DNA of 8,694 bases, from positions 1 to 8,694 of the forward strand of contig CBFDBC010000166.1 of assembly GCA_965602945.1 (NCBI GenBank), given 5' to 3'. The position numbers and the translations under genes are program-made. Below are positions 7,140-8,694 of the stretch, one piece after another. Each line of letters begins with the position of its first letter. The first letter of the stretch is position 1. Source of the stretch: JAUXEH01 sp965602945. GTDB lineage: Bacteria; Acidobacteriota; Aminicenantia; Aminicenantales; Aminicenantaceae. The notes beneath the pieces are model-generated. The model was given only the letters and a program-made list of their open reading frames with translations, searched no databases and was not told the DNA's origin.

Positions 7140-7195
7140 AGGGGGAGATTATAACCAAATTTCTCACTTAGTGCAACGCCTGCCAACCTCCCCCT
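7140..7195. repeat. Inverted repeat flanking the nusA promoter
   Basis: On the plus strand AGGGGGAGATT (7140-7150) is complementary at 10 of 11 positions to AACCTCCCCCT (7185-7195), with a 34-nt spacer. The arms bracket the promoter: one overlaps the -10 box and predicted start, the other lies just upstream of the -35 box. The geometry would suit an operator pair, but G-rich runs may match by chance. Confidence 0.4.
7148..7176 (-). promoter_or_regulatory. Sigma70-type promoter for the nusA operon
   Basis: On the minus strand the -10 box is TATAAT (7153-7148), a perfect consensus match, and the -35 box is TTGCAC (7176-7171), which matches the TTG core. The spacer is exactly 17 nt. Transcription should start near 7141, giving a nusA leader of about 47 nt. 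Its position right ahead of nusA makes nusA through the transporter genes a probable single transcription unit, about 7 kb long. No experimental start site is available. Confidence 0.72.
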
Positions 7196-7204
7196 AACTG
7201 ATCA

Positions 7205-7230
7205 AGCCCTCCCTGAAGGGGCTGCAGGGA
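7205..7230 (-). repeat. Small alternative hairpins downstream of hppA
   Basis: Two mutually exclusive stems are possible: TCCCTG with CAGGGA (7210-7215 with 7225-7230, 9-nt loop) and AGCCC with GGGCT (7205-7209 with 7219-7223, 9-nt loop). Neither is followed by a T-tract on the minus strand, so this is at best a weak 3'-end structure for hppA mRNA, not a clear intrinsic terminator. Confidence 0.25.
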
Positions 7231-7280
7231 TTCAGAGTAGCCGGGAGAACGATGGATTCCACCTAGAGAAGGGGGAAGCT

Positions 7281-8694
7281 TCACATGAAAAGGGGCGCGA
7301 AGACCAGGCTCACCACTGCCATGAGCTTGATGAGGATGTTCATGCTGGGGCCGGAGGTGTCTTTGAGGGGATCCCCCACGGTGTCTCCGATGACCGCGGC
7401 CGCATGCACCGCCGTACCTTTGCCCCCGAGGTTGCCCTCCTCGATCCATTTCTTGGCGTTGTCCCAGCTGGCACCGGCATTGGCCATGAAGATGGCGAGA
7501 AGGACGCCGGAAGAGGTCGCCCCGGCCAGGAATCCTCCCAGAGCTTCGGCCCCGATGAAGAAGCCGACCAGGAGGGGGGCGAGCACTGCGGATAGGCCGG
7601 GCAGGATCATTTCCCAGAGGGCGCTGCGGGTCACGATGTCGATGCAGCGGTCCGAGTCCGGCTTGGCTTCGCCCTCCAGCAGTCCCTTGATCTCATGGAA
7701 CTGTCGCCGGATCTCGACCACCATCTTGTTGGCCGCTCTCCCCACGGCATTGAGGGTCATGGCCGAGATGGCGAAGGGCATGAGCGCGCCGAGCAGCAGG
7801 CCCACGACTGTTTTGACGGATATGAGGTCGATCATCTCTAATTTTGCGGTCTTCTGGAAGGCCGAGAAGAGGGCCAGGGCCGTCAATGCGGCCGAGCCTA
7901 TGGCGAATCCCTTGCCGATGGCGGCGGTCGTGTTGCCGCAGGTGTCGAGGCGGTCGGTGATCTTGCGGACTTCATCGCCGGCACTGGACATCTCTGCGAT
8001 CCCGCCCGCATTGTCTGCGATGGGGCCGTAGGAGTCGGTGGTCATGACGATTCCGATCGTGGCCAGCATGCCCACCGCGGCCAGGGCGATGCCGTACAGT
8101 CCGGCCAGCTGAAAGGAGATGTATATGCTGAGGGCAAGGGTCAGCAGGGGAAGGATGGTGCTCTCGAACCCGAGAGCAAGTCCTGTGATGATAAGCGGCG
8201 CGCTGCCCGTCTGGGCCGTGCGGGCCAGCTTCCTGACGGGAGGGCCGGAGGTGAAGAACTCGCTTTCCAACCCGATGAAGGCCCCGGTTAGCATGCCGCA
8301 GACCACGACGAAAAACACGTTCAGGTCAGCCACCACGGTCTGGATGATGAAATAAGCTCCGATCAGGAACAGGAAACCGGCAAAATAATACGTGTTGCGT
8401 AGCGCGGACTGGGGATCCATCCGTTTCATGAGCTTCATGGACAATACGCCCAGGAAAGAGCACACCAGCCCCAGGGTGATGAGCAGCAGGGGCAGGGACA
8501 TGTAGTTGATTGCAGGAGTCAGGGTGGCTCCCAAAGCCATGGATGCGATGACAGAGCCGACGTAGGACTCGAACAGGTCCGCTCCCATTCCGGCCGTATC
8601 GCCCACGTTGTCTCCCACATTGTCTGCGATGACTCCGGGATTGCGCGGGTCGTCCTCGGGGATTCCGGCTTCCAGCTTGCCTACCAGGTCGGCT
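7281..8694 (-). CDS. hppA: Membrane-bound ion-pumping pyrophosphatase, K+-dependent type (5' end outside the window)
   Basis: The fragment shows 470 residues; the open frame runs past the window edge, so roughly 200 N-terminal residues and the first helices are missing. The enzyme hydrolyses cytoplasmic pyrophosphate and pumps H+ and/or Na+ out across the membrane. The visible part opens with ADLVGK and PEDDPRNP, then ADNVGDNVGDTAGMGADLFE (fragment residues 23-42). This block carries the Mg-pyrophosphate ligands and the ion-gate Glu (E42, equivalent to Thermotoga E246). GNTTAAIGKGFAIGSA (253-268) has Ala and Gly at the two positions that are Lys and Thr in K+-independent enzymes, so K+ dependence is predicted. 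MANAGASWDNAKK and GDTVGDPLKDTSGPS supply the second metal-binding cluster. Many hydrophobic helices lie between. FESY-type Glu placement favours a Na+ or Na+/H+ pump, but the residues that separate these classes are outside the window. Confidence 0.96.
   Translation of the reverse strand, partial: ADLVGKLEAGIPEDDPRNPGVIADNVGDNVGDTAGMGADLFESYVGSVIASMALGATLTPAINYMSLPLLLITLGLVCSFLGVLSMKLMKRMDPQSALRNTYYFAGFLFLIGAYFIIQTVVADLNVFFVVVCGMLTGAFIGLESEFFTSGPPVRKLARTAQTGSAPLIITGLALGFESTILPLLTLALSIYISFQLAGLYGIALAAVGMLATIGIVMTTDSYGPIADNAGGIAEMSSAGDEVRKITDRLDTCGNTTAAIGKGFAIGSAALTALALFSAFQKTAKLEMIDLISVKTVVGLLLGALMPFAISAMTLNAVGRAANKMVVEIRRQFHEIKGLLEGEAKPDSDRCIDIVTRSALWEMILPGLSAVLAPLLVGFFIGAEALGGFLAGATSSGVLLAIFMANAGASWDNAKKWIEEGNLGGKGTAVHAAAVIGDTVGDPLKDTSGPSMNILIKLMAVVSLVFAPLFM

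Larger units (their letters stand above)
7129..7276. repeat. Imperfect direct repeat CCTAGAG-N(2-5)-GGGGGA
   Basis: On the plus strand CCTAGAG, then five bases (TAACA), then GGGGGA occurs at 7129-7146. CCTAGAG, then AA, then GGGGGA occurs at 7262-7276. One copy lies over the predicted nusA transcription start, the other immediately downstream of the hppA stop codon. The matched arms are about 130 bp apart. Function unknown. Confidence 0.4.
7094..7280 (-). other. hppA-nusA intergenic region
   Basis: This 187-nt non-coding gap is the only sizeable one in the window. It holds the nusA promoter, a predicted leader of about 47 nt, three G5A-core repeats and a small hairpin downstream of hppA. There is no rimP remnant, tRNA or convincing intrinsic terminator with a U-tract. 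Confidence 0.8.

Overview
The window carries a run of bacterial genes that all read leftwards (minus strand), with no mobile element, CRISPR array, tRNA or rRNA. Proteins and layout are clearly bacterial: IF2 with a GTPase G domain, NusA, RbfA, TruB, close gene packing and a sigma70-type promoter. Base composition looks moderately GC-rich by eye (not counted). The combination of a K+-dependent membrane pyrophosphatase, a DUF503/YlxP gene between infB and rbfA, and a sodium-symporter gene suggests an anaerobic or energy-limited bacterium. An Acidobacteriota- or Aminicenantes-like lineage is a guess, not something the sequence proves.

Layout in transcription order, right to left. (1) 8694-7281 is the C-terminal two thirds of a membrane-bound, ion-pumping pyrophosphatase (hppA), cut by the window edge. 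(2) 7280-7094 is an intergenic region with a well-formed promoter (TATAAT, 17-nt spacer, TTGCAC) and a set of G-rich repeats. (3) 7093-1655 is a transcription/translation and ribosome-maturation cluster: nusA, infB, ylxP, rbfA, nrnA (DHH phosphoesterase) and truB. Spacings are 13, 20, 10, -11 and 49 nt. (4) 1642-88 is a two-gene transporter unit starting 12 nt after truB. It comprises a 12-TM neurotransmitter:sodium symporter (NSS) and a 31-residue single-helix partner that resembles the MetS-type small subunit. (5) 87-1 holds no gene I can support.

The core genes act together. NusA tunes elongation and antitermination. IF2 starts translation. RbfA matures the 30S subunit. TruB makes pseudouridine 55 in tRNA. 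NrnA removes oligoribonucleotide ends and probably pAp. The appended NSS pair would use a sodium gradient, and the upstream pyrophosphatase belongs to a class that often pumps sodium, so the two ends of the window may share a sodium economy; this is inference.

Most of the window is a conserved, well-known operon. The points most worth a second look are the tiny MetS-like gene, the joining of a transporter to the truB end of the operon, the lack of rimP/ylxR/ylxQ, an Asp-to-Glu change in the NrnA metal site, and structured spacers ahead of nusA and truB. I did not find a convincing new system.
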